Shown in pieces: positions 1 through 6,416 of a DNA stretch of 6,805 bases. The first letter of the stretch is position 1. Each line of letters opens with the position of its first letter. Location: positions 1 to 6,805 of the forward strand of contig DATKCN010000087.1 in assembly GCA_035513175.1 (NCBI GenBank). Direction: 5' to 3'. Below the pieces are notes generated by a model. The model saw only the letters and a list, made by a program, of their open reading frames with translations, had not been told where the DNA came from and made no database searches. The translations under genes and the position numbers were made by a program. This DNA comes from DATKCN01 sp035513175 (GTDB taxonomy: Bacteria; Chloroflexota; Chloroflexia; Thermomicrobiales; CFX8).

Positions 1-182
1 ACGGACCCGGCTTCGATGTGGCTGCCTGGCGGCGAGAAGCCCCCCTGCACCGCTTCGGGTTGCATGGCATGCGGGAGCGGGTGGAACGTCTTGGCGGAGC
101 GCTCGACATCCGCAGCGAGATCGGCGCCGGCACGACGTTGACGGCCTCACTTCCTGTTTCCTTGTCGCAAGTCGTTCACTAG
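1..182 (+). CDS. Sensor histidine kinase, NarX/HisKA_3 class, C-terminal end (5' end outside window)
   Basis: The frame is open from the first base (the first two bases finish a split codon) and gives 59 residues before a TAG at 180-182. It begins with GPGFD, the G1 box that contacts ATP. It continues through GLHGMRERVERLGG, with GLxGMRER at residues 19-26, and then the G2-like GAGTTLTASLP at 41-51. In HisKA_3 (NarX, NreB, LiaS, DesK) kinases this run forms the end of the HATPase domain, and GLxGMRER is characteristic of that class rather than of EnvZ-type kinases. The protein would autophosphorylate a histidine and pass the phosphate to a LuxR/NarL-type response regulator. No such regulator follows downstream, so the partner should lie upstream or elsewhere. 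The sensor part is outside the window, so the signal is unknown. The family call is firm; the exact subfamily is inferred. Confidence 0.9.
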   Translation, partial: GPGFDVAAWRREAPLHRFGLHGMRERVERLGGALDIRSEIGAGTTLTASLPVSLSQVVH

Positions 183-386
183 CAGTCGCGCGGTTTCCCG
201 AACGTGGCGTCCATCGCTACTCTAATGAGCAGCTGTTGTCCGTCCGCCGGGCCCGCAGAATCAGGACATCATGATCACATTATCTATCGAACACGCTTCT
301 GACTAACCGCGAACGTTCCCGCCATCCTGACGAATCTGCCCCGGCGACCTGAGTGCAGACGTCCGTGAAACAGGGCGCCGCCATGC
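183..386. other. Gene-poor spacer after the sensor kinase
   Basis: I see no supportable gene here. The plus frame shared by the kinase and the downstream ABC remnant is closed by stops at 300-302 and 366-368. The short frames in either direction show no family motif and no good ribosome site. An AT-richer island at about 267-300 contains small palindromes (ATCATGAT, TGATCA) and a TATCTA hexamer. No -35-like hexamer sits 16-18 bases upstream, so I do not call a promoter. No T-run hairpin terminator for the kinase gene is visible. Confidence 0.5.
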
Positions 387-740
387 GTGAGTTCGGCTCG
401 GACCGAGGCATGCGCGGAATTGGTGGAACGCCGGACGACGGCGCTCGATACGCACTCCGAACGACTCATTCAGGAGGCCCTTTTGCCGTTTGTTCGGGGG
501 CGCACGACAATCGCGATCGCTCATCGCCTTTCGACGATTCTGACCGTGGACCTGATTCTGATGATCGACCGCGGCCGCATCGTGGAGCGGGGAACACACG
601 CATCACTGCTTCAGCGTGACGGCGCTTATGTCCGCCTGTTCCACGTGCAGTTCAGCTCGGGCGAGGTCGAAGGGCAGCGCGACGATGGGGTCGTTGATCG
701 AGACATGCGCCGTGTCGCAATTCGCGTCGCCGATGATTGA
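387..740 (+). pseudogene. Decayed C-terminal fragment of an ABC exporter (MsbA/ABCB-type) ATPase domain
   Basis: An open frame (nominal GTG start at 387, stop TGA at 738-740) matches only the last part of an ABC exporter nucleotide-binding domain. The recognisable stretch is about 420-653. It has a D-loop ALDTHSER (residues 19-26), a strand RGRTTIAIAHRLST (37-50) with the H-loop histidine at residue 46, then DRGRIVERGTHASLL and YVRLFHVQF, the usual end of MsbA/LmrA-type half-transporters. The membrane domain, Walker A and LSGGQ signature are absent. Where a Walker B/DE-ATSALD segment should be, the frame reads LVERRTTALD, so the catalytic Glu position is Arg. There is no Shine-Dalgarno sequence near the start. 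About 78 of roughly 600 residues remain, so it cannot be a working transporter. I read it as a remnant left by a deletion or rearrangement; expression of a small protein is possible but unsupported. Confidence 0.7.
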
Positions 741-745
741 TCGAA

Positions 746-788
746 CTGCCGCCGGGTGGGCGACGGCCTACTCCCATCGCGGCGGTAG
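746..788. terminator. Strong imperfect hairpin over the 3' end of the peptidase gene
   Basis: Bases 746-754 pair with 780-788 (9 bp, one G-T). After a single bulged base (779), 755-760 pair with 773-778 (6 bp, one G-T), leaving a 12-base loop at 761-772. The stop codon of the minus-strand peptidase (768-770) lies in the loop. There is no T-run on either strand after the stem, so this is not a textbook Rho-independent terminator. It sits where the peptidase transcript and any read-through from the ABC remnant converge. A role as a bidirectional RNA end or 3'-stabilising hairpin is inference. Confidence 0.4.
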
Positions 789-1841
789 CGGGTCGCTCTC
801 GAGATACGCCAGAATCAGATCGACGCATTGCACCAGCTCGCGCTCGGTCACCATCTCGTTGGGAGAGTGTGTGTACCTGGTCGGCATGGTCAGGAGAACT
901 GTCTCGACGCCTCGTCGGATCAGTTCTGCCCCGTCGCTGCCATAGTTCTGGAAGACCGCGTGCTGAACCGGGATGTTCGCCTGCTTCGCGGCGTCCGCCA
1001 ACGCCATCGTCATGCGGTGTGAATAGTGCACCGACGAATCCTGATGCACGAGAATCGGACCGCCACCGAGCGTGGCAGGATGGTTCTCCGGTGCGGTTCC
1101 CGGCACGTCGCCGCAGAGTCCCACGTCGAGATTGATTGCGAAGCCGAAGGGATGCGTGTCAGGGATGCTGGAGGCCCCGAGCAACCCGTTCTCCTCCTGG
1201 ACAGTCGAGCCGATCCAGAGGTCGTGCTTCAGCCGGCTGGTGTCCGCCCGCTCCGCGACCGAGGTGGCGATGGCGAGCGCGGCGCGATTGTCCATCGCCT
1301 TCCCGACGATCGTCTCCCCGACACGGCGCGTGCCTGGATTCAACACGAGTCGCGTACCGGGGTGGATGCCGTAGCCTTCGACCGTCTCGCGTGAGCTGTG
1401 GCCGAGGTCAACGAACCAGTCGTCCCAATTGAAGTGGTCCTTCGCCGTCGCGCCGCCGATGACATGTCCACTGGCGTACACGAGCTGTCCTTCGACGTGC
1501 TGGTTGTCCCCGAGGACGATGACCGGTTGATTGATCGGGCTGTACCAGTGCGGCGGCTTGCCGCGCAAGTCCCGCCAGGCGGGCCAGACGCGCAGCAGTC
1601 CGTTGTCGGTGATCGACTTGACCATGAGCGACAGCTCGTCACCATGCGCCAGGACGATCAGGCTTGGGCCGGCGCCGCCGATTCGCGCGACCACGTTGCC
1701 GACCGGCGTAATGCGCACATTCTCGGCGAAACCGCTCCAGTGCCCGGCACACCATTCGTGGACCAGCTCTTCCTGGCCGATCGGTCCCGGGATCTCAGTC
1801 AGCGTCTTCACCAGGTCGTACATCGGCGTCGGGCTCGGCAT
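768..1841 (-). CDS. M42 family metallopeptidase (aminopeptidase/endoglucanase-like)
   Basis: This 357-residue protein has the usual length of cytosolic M42 co-catalytic metal aminopeptidases (PepA/FrvX/YsdC/TET). Visible residues, numbered from the chosen start: AHGDE with metal ligands His66 and Asp68; KAMDNR with bridging Asp184; QEENGLLGA with catalytic Glu216 and metal Glu217; INLDVG with Asp239; RYTHSPNE with His325. All five metal ligands are present. The family removes N-terminal residues from peptides in large self-compartmented oligomers; some members were once named glucanases, so the substrate is not certain. I chose the ATG at 1839-1841 because AGGAGG lies 4 bases upstream and the homologous region starts just after it. 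The frame stays open to 1976, but ATGs at 1976 and 1937 lie at or upstream of the promoter, and the one at 1871 has no ribosome site. No signal peptide is seen. It is divergent from the MBL-DinB gene. Confidence 0.9.
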   Translation of the reverse strand: MPSPTPMYDLVKTLTEIPGPIGQEELVHEWCAGHWSGFAENVRITPVGNVVARIGGAGPSLIVLAHGDELSLMVKSITDNGLLRVWPAWRDLRGKPPHWYSPINQPVIVLGDNQHVEGQLVYASGHVIGGATAKDHFNWDDWFVDLGHSSRETVEGYGIHPGTRLVLNPGTRRVGETIVGKAMDNRAALAIATSVAERADTSRLKHDLWIGSTVQEENGLLGASSIPDTHPFGFAINLDVGLCGDVPGTAPENHPATLGGGPILVHQDSSVHYSHRMTMALADAAKQANIPVQHAVFQNYGSDGAELIRRGVETVLLTMPTRYTHSPNEMVTERELVQCVDLILAYLESDPLPPRWE

Positions 1842-1845
1842 CTGT

Positions 1846-1851
1846 CCTCCT
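1846..1851 (-). promoter_or_regulatory. Ribosome binding site of the M42 peptidase gene
   Basis: On the minus strand this reads AGGAGG, a perfect Shine-Dalgarno core, 4 bases before the ATG at 1841. It decides the start: the longer in-frame starts at 1871, 1937 and 1976 have nothing comparable. The spacing is slightly short, but no other ATG fits better. Confidence 0.75.
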
Positions 1852-1904
1852 GCGCGCTCCAGCAGCGTCATGGGCCGCTCATCGCGCCCCTCGCTCGGTC
1901 GCGC

Positions 1905-1933
1905 AGAATAGGAGCGTGGGCGGCACTTGTCAA
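1905..1933 (-). promoter_or_regulatory. Sigma-70/SigA-type promoter for the M42 peptidase gene
   Basis: On the minus strand, TTGACA (1928-1933, perfect -35) is followed after exactly 17 bases by TATTCT (1905-1910, four of six matches to the -10 consensus). Transcription would start near 1898, giving a leader of about 57 bases before the ATG at 1841. This rules out the upstream in-frame ATGs as starts. On the opposite strand the same divergent gap (1842-2026) holds only a weak -10-like TACACT at 1972-1977 without a convincing -35 for the MBL-DinB gene. Confidence 0.65.
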
Positions 1934-2026
1934 TCATGGTCGGCGCGCCGCGCACCGCATCCCGACCGGAGTACACTTGTTCGCCGCGCGTTCCAAGACG
2001 CTGGCTGACGAGAGGACGGGTATCTG

Positions 2027-3376
2027 ATGGAAACGAGCCACGGCTGGTTCGATGTCAGGCGATTTCCACACGGTGTTACGATGATCGCCGAACCCGGGCA
2101 CTATGAGGACGTCAAGTCATACCTGATCGAAGGCGACCGAGATGTCGCGGTACTCGACACGGGCATGGGGGTTGGCGACTTCGCGGACCTCGTCGCGTCG
2201 CTCACCGACCGCGACCCGATCGTGCTGCATTCGCACGCCCATTTCGACCACATCGGCGCCAGCCATCGTTATGATCGCGTGCTCGTGCATCCCACTGAAT
2301 CCGCCGATCTGAGAGCTGGATATCCGAACTCGTCATTCGAACCGTGGTTCTCGGCGAACTACCTCGTCGGCAATCTCCTGCCTGATGAATTCGACCCCGC
2401 GACGTCCTCGATTCCGGGCTGTGAGCCAACCGGCGAGCTGAATCACGGCGACCGCATCGATCTCGGCGAACGCGAGCTCGAAGTCTTCTACACGCCCGGT
2501 CACTCGCCTGGCGGCGTTACGTTGCTGGACCGTGCGCATCGAGCATTGTTCCCCGGCGACGCAGTCTACGCCGGTCCCATGTTCGCGTATCGACCGTACA
2601 GCGACCCCGTCCGCTACCGCGAGACGCTGGAGCTACTGGCGAAGCTGGCCGATCACGTCGACACTGTCTACCCGTCGCACAATGCCGTGCCGCTTACGGC
2701 TGACGACGTGAGGGACATGCATCGCGCCTACGAGGAGATCTGGGCGGGGCGCACGCCTGACCGCGAGGACTCTGAGAAGCACGTTTTCGAGTTCGGCAAC
2801 TTCTCGTTCTGGTTGCGACCCGGCGCCTACGGGCCCGCAGCGCCGATCAGCCCGACGATAGCGGAGCTCAAGTCGCGCATCGTCGACGCGCGCAGGGCGC
2901 TGCTCAACTACGTAGCGACACTTGATGAAGCGAGGAGGACGGAGCTGCGTGACTCCGCCGGGTGGTCCGTAAAGGACCATCTCGCGCATCTGATCCGCTG
3001 GGAGCGTTCGATCATTTACCTGTTGACCGGCAGGCCGCGACACGAGGGGCTGGGGGTCGAGCGAGCGGCGTACGAGGCCGAGTACGGGGCAGATGGCAAC
3101 ATCGACGAACTGAATGCCATGATGCATGCGCAGGACCGCGACCTCCCGTTCGACGAGGTCATCGCAGCCCTCGATGCGACGCACGTGGAGACGTTCGCTG
3201 CGCTCGCTCAACTGAGCGACTCTGACATCATGCGCGAATATTCGTCCTTCCTGCCGGACGAGCCTGGCGAGGAAACGGGCAGGCCGATCGTGTTCTGGAT
3301 CGCGGGAAACACCGCGTTTCACTACGCCGAGCACCTGGAATGGATGCAGGAGCTGGCGGGCTTCGATCGGTCCTGA
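2027..3376 (+). CDS. Metallo-beta-lactamase fold hydrolase fused to a DinB/ClbS-like domain
   Basis: This 449-residue protein has two domains. Residues about 5-240 are a metallo-beta-lactamase hydrolase. They contain the HxHxDH motif (His70, His72, Asp74, His75), His159 in TPGHSPGG, Asp178 in FPGD and His218 in YPSHN, so the dinuclear metal site looks complete. The class includes glyoxalase II and lactonase-like thioester or ester hydrolases; the substrate cannot be read here. Residues about 275-445 resemble the DinB/ClbS/DfsB four-helix bundle. They have GWSVKDHLAHLIRWE (His318, His321) and a C-terminal HYAEH (His432, His436), matching the family's usual three-histidine metal site. DinB-fold proteins include thiol-dependent transferases and the colibactin hydrolase ClbS. 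No signal peptide is visible. The start ATG at 2027 has only a weak GAGAGG at 2010-2015, 11 bases away. The gene is divergent from the peptidase and convergent with the aminotransferase (16-base gap). Confidence 0.88.
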   Translation: METSHGWFDVRRFPHGVTMIAEPGHYEDVKSYLIEGDRDVAVLDTGMGVGDFADLVASLTDRDPIVLHSHAHFDHIGASHRYDRVLVHPTESADLRAGYPNSSFEPWFSANYLVGNLLPDEFDPATSSIPGCEPTGELNHGDRIDLGERELEVFYTPGHSPGGVTLLDRAHRALFPGDAVYAGPMFAYRPYSDPVRYRETLELLAKLADHVDTVYPSHNAVPLTADDVRDMHRAYEEIWAGRTPDREDSEKHVFEFGNFSFWLRPGAYGPAAPISPTIAELKSRIVDARRALLNYVATLDEARRTELRDSAGWSVKDHLAHLIRWERSIIYLLTGRPRHEGLGVERAAYEAEYGADGNIDELNAMMHAQDRDLPFDEVIAALDATHVETFAALAQLSDSDIMREYSSFLPDEPGEETGRPIVFWIAGNTAFHYAEHLEWMQELAGFDRS

Positions 3377-3389
3377 CGCCAGCGTGGCG
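3377..3389. terminator. Small hairpin in the convergent gap
   Basis: The 16-base gap between two convergent stop codons contains CGCCA-GCG-TGGCG, a perfect 5-bp inverted repeat with a 3-base loop. No T-run follows on either strand. It may act as a minimal bidirectional RNA end, or may be chance in GC-rich DNA; position is the main argument for it. Confidence 0.25.
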
Positions 3390-3392
3390 CGG

Positions 3393-4703
3393 TTATGCTG
3401 ATGACGTTTCTCCGAGCGCACGGTCGATGACGTCGATCGTGCGCTCCAGGTCGGCATCCTCAATGACGAGCGGCGGCTGGATGCGCAGCACGTTACCGTC
3501 CATGCCGCCGACGCCGATCAGAACGCCTGCCTCGCGGCACAGCGCCCGCACCTTCGCGGCCCGTGCCGCCGCGGGCTCCCGCGTCGTTCGGTCGCTGACC
3601 AGCTCGACGCCGATCATCAATCCGGCTCCTCGCACGTCGCCGATCGCGGGGTGCTCGGCGGCCATCTCACGAAGCTGTCCGAGCACGAATTCGCCCTTGC
3701 GACGCGCCTGTCCGGGCAGATCCTCGTCGAACATCACGTCGCAGTTCGCCAGCGCCGCGGCGCATGAGACCGGATTGCCGCCGAATGTCGACAGGTGCTC
3801 GCCGGGGCGCAGCGAGTCGGCGATCTCGGCAGTCGCGATGGTTGCCGAGAGCGGGAAGCCGTCGGCGATCCCTTTCGCCAGCACCATGATGTCGGGCACG
3901 ACGCCGAAGTGCTCGCACGCGAACAGTTCGCCGGTGCGGCCGAAGCCGCTTTGCACTTCATCGGCGATATACAGGATGCCGTGCCGGTCGAGGACTTCCT
4001 TGACGTACTTGAAGTAGTTGGCCGGAGGCACGAGGATGCCGCCCTCGCCCATCACCGGCTCGGCGATGAACGCGGCCACGTTGCCGGAAGATTGATAGCG
4101 CACCGCCCACTCGACCATCTCCGCGCAGCGGGCCGCGACGACATCCGGGTCGTCGGATCCGAACGGATTGCGGTACACGTAGGGCGCGGGCGCGAACGAC
4201 ACGCCGGGCAGGTAGGGCCCGCCGCGCGTCTTGCGGGCGCGGTTGCCGGTGATGGACAGCGTGCCGGCCGTGCGCCCGTGGAACGAGTGCGTCAGCGCGA
4301 TGAACTCATTCTTGCCGGTGGCGGCCTTGGCGAGCCGCATGGCCGTCTCGATGCCCTCTGCGCCGGAGTTGCCGAAAAACGTCTTCCGTAAGTCGCCAGG
4401 CGTGATCTCGGCGAGCCGTTGAGCCAGCTCGCCGACGACCGGCACATGGTAAATATAGGTCGCGGCGTGCACGTAGCAGTCGAGCTGAGCCTTGGCCGCC
4501 GCGATTATGCGTGGGTGGCTGTGACCGGCGTTCGTGACGGCGATCCCCGCAAAGCAGTCGACGTACTCGCGTCCGTCGGCGTCGGTGATGCGCGCTCCCT
4601 CGGCGTGCGCGACAACGACCGGCTCGATCGAGGCGACAAAGCTCGTCGTGACGTAGTCACGGTAGCGTGAGATCGTGTCCGCTGCTGTGTTGGTCGCTGT
4701 CAT
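3393..4703 (-). CDS. Class III PLP-dependent aminotransferase (GabT/AGXT2-like)
   Basis: At 436 residues this is the normal length for a class III (subgroup II) omega-aminotransferase. Motifs: the PLP phosphate-binding GNSGAEGIETAMRLAK (111-126), SFHGRT (140-145, aromatic and His stacking on PLP), AEPVMGEGG (214-222), IADEVQSGFGRTG (246-258) with Asp248 for the pyridine nitrogen, the Schiff-base lysine Lys277 in VLAKGIADGFP, and STFGGNP (305-311). Such enzymes move an amino group from an omega-amine (GABA, beta-alanine, ornithine derivatives, taurine) to 2-oxoglutarate, pyruvate or glyoxylate. IADEVQxGFGR and PDIxxxAKGIxxGFP recall AGXT2 as well as GabT, so the substrate is left open. ATG at 4703 has AAAGGG at 4713-4718, 9 bases upstream. 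Only 27 bases separate it from the stop of the permease-prenyltransferase gene, so it is probably the last gene of that operon. The products of its reaction may relate to what the transporter imports, but this is inference. Confidence 0.93.
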   Translation of the reverse strand: MTATNTAADTISRYRDYVTTSFVASIEPVVVAHAEGARITDADGREYVDCFAGIAVTNAGHSHPRIIAAAKAQLDCYVHAATYIYHVPVVGELAQRLAEITPGDLRKTFFGNSGAEGIETAMRLAKAATGKNEFIALTHSFHGRTAGTLSITGNRARKTRGGPYLPGVSFAPAPYVYRNPFGSDDPDVVAARCAEMVEWAVRYQSSGNVAAFIAEPVMGEGGILVPPANYFKYVKEVLDRHGILYIADEVQSGFGRTGELFACEHFGVVPDIMVLAKGIADGFPLSATIATAEIADSLRPGEHLSTFGGNPVSCAAALANCDVMFDEDLPGQARRKGEFVLGQLREMAAEHPAIGDVRGAGLMIGVELVSDRTTREPAAARAAKVRALCREAGVLIGVGGMDGNVLRIQPPLVIEDADLERTIDVIDRALGETSSA

Positions 4704-4730
4704 TGCGCGTATCCCTTTCGATGGGCTCTG

Positions 4731-6416
4731 CTATCGAATCAACGCCGAGACGAGCAGCGCGATCGAGAGCAGGATTCCGAACTGCAGGTGTAACCCGGCC
4801 GTTTGGCGCAGCGCAGTGTTGAGCGCGCGCGCCTCGTCTCGTTGCAGGATGATTCTCGCGACACTGAGCGCTCTTGGCAATGTCAGGAAGACGATCAGCG
4901 CCCCGGCTGGCGCCAGACCCCAGACCGCGATGAGTCCGATCGACAGGTAGGCGCCAAACAGGAGCACGAGGTATTCGACATTTGCCCAGCCGCGGCCGAT
5001 GTGAGTCGCCAGCGTGCGTTTGCCGGCCTCGGCGTCGTCCTGGATATCACGAATGTTGTTTGCTTGCAGGATGGCCGTGACCAGGAGGCCGACGGGTATC
5101 GAGAGCAGCACTGGCGGCCAGGTCACCGTGCCGGTCTGGACGAAGTAGCTGCCGACCAGAATGACCGGTCCCATGAACAGAAAGACGGTCGCCTCGCCGA
5201 GCGCGACGTATCCCAGCGGCTTGGGTCCGCCGGTGTACAGATACGCCGCGGCCAGGCTTGGGAGCGCGAAGAGCAACACGGGCCAGCCGACGAGATACAC
5301 GATGACCAGACCTATGGCGACCGCTGTCACGAACAGCACGAGACCGAACGTGAAGATCGTGCGTGGCGCGATGACGCCGCGTTGGATGAAGCCGCCGCGT
5401 CCGAGCGCGGCCGGCTTGTCCGCGCCACGCACGAAGTCGAAGTAGTCGTTTACGAGGTTGCTGCCGGCATGGACCAGCACGGACGCGACGAGTACCAGCG
5501 ACAACATCGCAAGGCTGAACGAGCCGTCGCCGGCCGCCAGCAGCGCGCCGAGCAGAACCGGGATGATCGAGGCGGTGAACGAGAACGGCCGCGTCGCCAT
5601 GAACCAGTTGCGGACTGCGTCCGGCACGGGAATGGCAATTGGCCGCAACGCGGGTCGACGCCAGGGGATGACGAACCGCTCGATCTCGTCCATCGCGAGG
5701 TTCAGGATCCAGCCCAACAACCCGGTGACGACCAGCCCGACGTACATCTTCTCGATGGCGAACAACTGATACGAGTTCCAGATCAGATAGCCGATCCCGT
5801 TACGGGCGGCCAGAAACTCCGTGCCGACGATGACCAGCAGCGAGAAGCCGAGCGCCAGCCGCAGGCCGGTGAAGATGCCGGGCAACGCTCCCGGAAGCGC
5901 GACGGTGAGAATCTGTTGCCACAGGCTCGCATTGGCGTTGCGGGCGACATCGAAGTACACCTGCTCGACCTGCATGACGGCGCTCATCGTGCTGAGGACA
6001 ACCAGGAAGAAGACGCTTATCGCCACCATCGCGATCTTGGAGGTTTCGCCGATGCCAAAGATGATGATCACCAGCGGCAGGATCGCGATCTTCGGTATGG
6101 CGAACGCGGAGGCAGCCACGGGCGTCAGCATCGCTCTCAGGGGCCACCACAGTCCCATCAGCACGCCAAGCAGCACGCCAGGCGCGGCCGCTATTGTGAA
6201 GCCGACCAGGATGCGCGTCAGACTCGCCCGCGTGTCATCCCAGAGCTGACCTGTCCGAATAAGGTCCAGCGCCGTCGATCGCAGGCTTGTCGGCGCCGGA
6301 AAGAAGAACGGGTTGATGGTCCCTGTTCGCGACAGCGCCTCCCAGATGCCGAGCACGACGAATGGACCAAGCAGCGCCAGGATCAACGCCAGCCACCGAC
6401 GGCTTGTCGTCGTCAC
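4731..6416 (-). CDS. Fusion: NitT/TauT-type ABC permease + MenA-like UbiA prenyltransferase
   Basis: A single 561-residue frame carries two membrane proteins. Residues 1-254 (about 5655-6416) are an SsuC/TauC-type permease. It has FFFPAPTSL near the N-terminus, about six membrane spans, and the cytoplasmic EAA loop (155-182, DVARNANASLWQQ then ALPGALPGIF) that docks the ATPase; the loop's usual Gly is Asn161. Residues about 267-561 (4731-5618) are a complete UbiA-fold enzyme of MenA type. It begins with the typical RNWFMATRPFSF, then NLVNDYFDFVRGAD (320-333) and NNIRDIQDDAEAGKRTL (453-469), the two Asp-rich Mg/diphosphate motifs, and about nine spans. MenA prenylates 1,4-dihydroxy-2-naphthoate to demethylmenaquinone. 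The linker (255-266) has no stop, and no good internal ribosome site precedes the possible GTG (residue 264) or ATG (residue 273). The start is GTG at 6416, overlapping the ATPase stop as GTGA, with GAGGG 7 bases upstream. It is expected in the inner membrane. Confidence 0.92.
   Translation of the reverse strand: MTTTSRRWLALILALLGPFVVLGIWEALSRTGTINPFFFPAPTSLRSTALDLIRTGQLWDDTRASLTRILVGFTIAAAPGVLLGVLMGLWWPLRAMLTPVAASAFAIPKIAILPLVIIIFGIGETSKIAMVAISVFFLVVLSTMSAVMQVEQVYFDVARNANASLWQQILTVALPGALPGIFTGLRLALGFSLLVIVGTEFLAARNGIGYLIWNSYQLFAIEKMYVGLVVTGLLGWILNLAMDEIERFVIPWRRPALRPIAIPVPDAVRNWFMATRPFSFTASIIPVLLGALLAAGDGSFSLAMLSLVLVASVLVHAGSNLVNDYFDFVRGADKPAALGRGGFIQRGVIAPRTIFTFGLVLFVTAVAIGLVIVYLVGWPVLLFALPSLAAAYLYTGGPKPLGYVALGEATVFLFMGPVILVGSYFVQTGTVTWPPVLLSIPVGLLVTAILQANNIRDIQDDAEAGKRTLATHIGRGWANVEYLVLLFGAYLSIGLIAVWGLAPAGALIVFLTLPRALSVARIILQRDEARALNTALRQTAGLHLQFGILLSIALLVSALIR

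Noticed and set aside
267..300. AT-richer island with ATCATGAT, TGATCA and a TATCTA hexamer as a promoter or operator
   Set aside because: No -35-like hexamer at the right spacing, the palindromes are short, and no gene with a usable start follows.
1842..1976. N-terminal extension of the M42 peptidase (45 extra residues, three extra ATGs)
   Set aside because: The extension covers the promoter, has Arg/Pro-rich non-homologous sequence and no ribosome site; AGGAGG precedes the ATG at 1841.
1398..2027. 209-codon plus-strand open frame opposite the M42 peptidase
   Set aside because: It mirrors a gene with all five metal ligands, shows no motif, and runs through the divergent promoter region.
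2633..3463. Long minus-strand open frame opposite the MBL-DinB gene
   Set aside because: It is antisense to a gene with two recognisable domains, is rich in Arg/Val/Pro without any family motif, and is explained by GC-rich codon structure.
3340..4391. Two long plus-strand frames opposite the aminotransferase
   Set aside because: Both are low-complexity shadows of a gene with a complete PLP site.
3393..4703. Naming the aminotransferase gabT, argD or tpa
   Set aside because: The visible motifs are shared across class III enzymes, and the substrate-pocket residues cannot be assigned without alignment.
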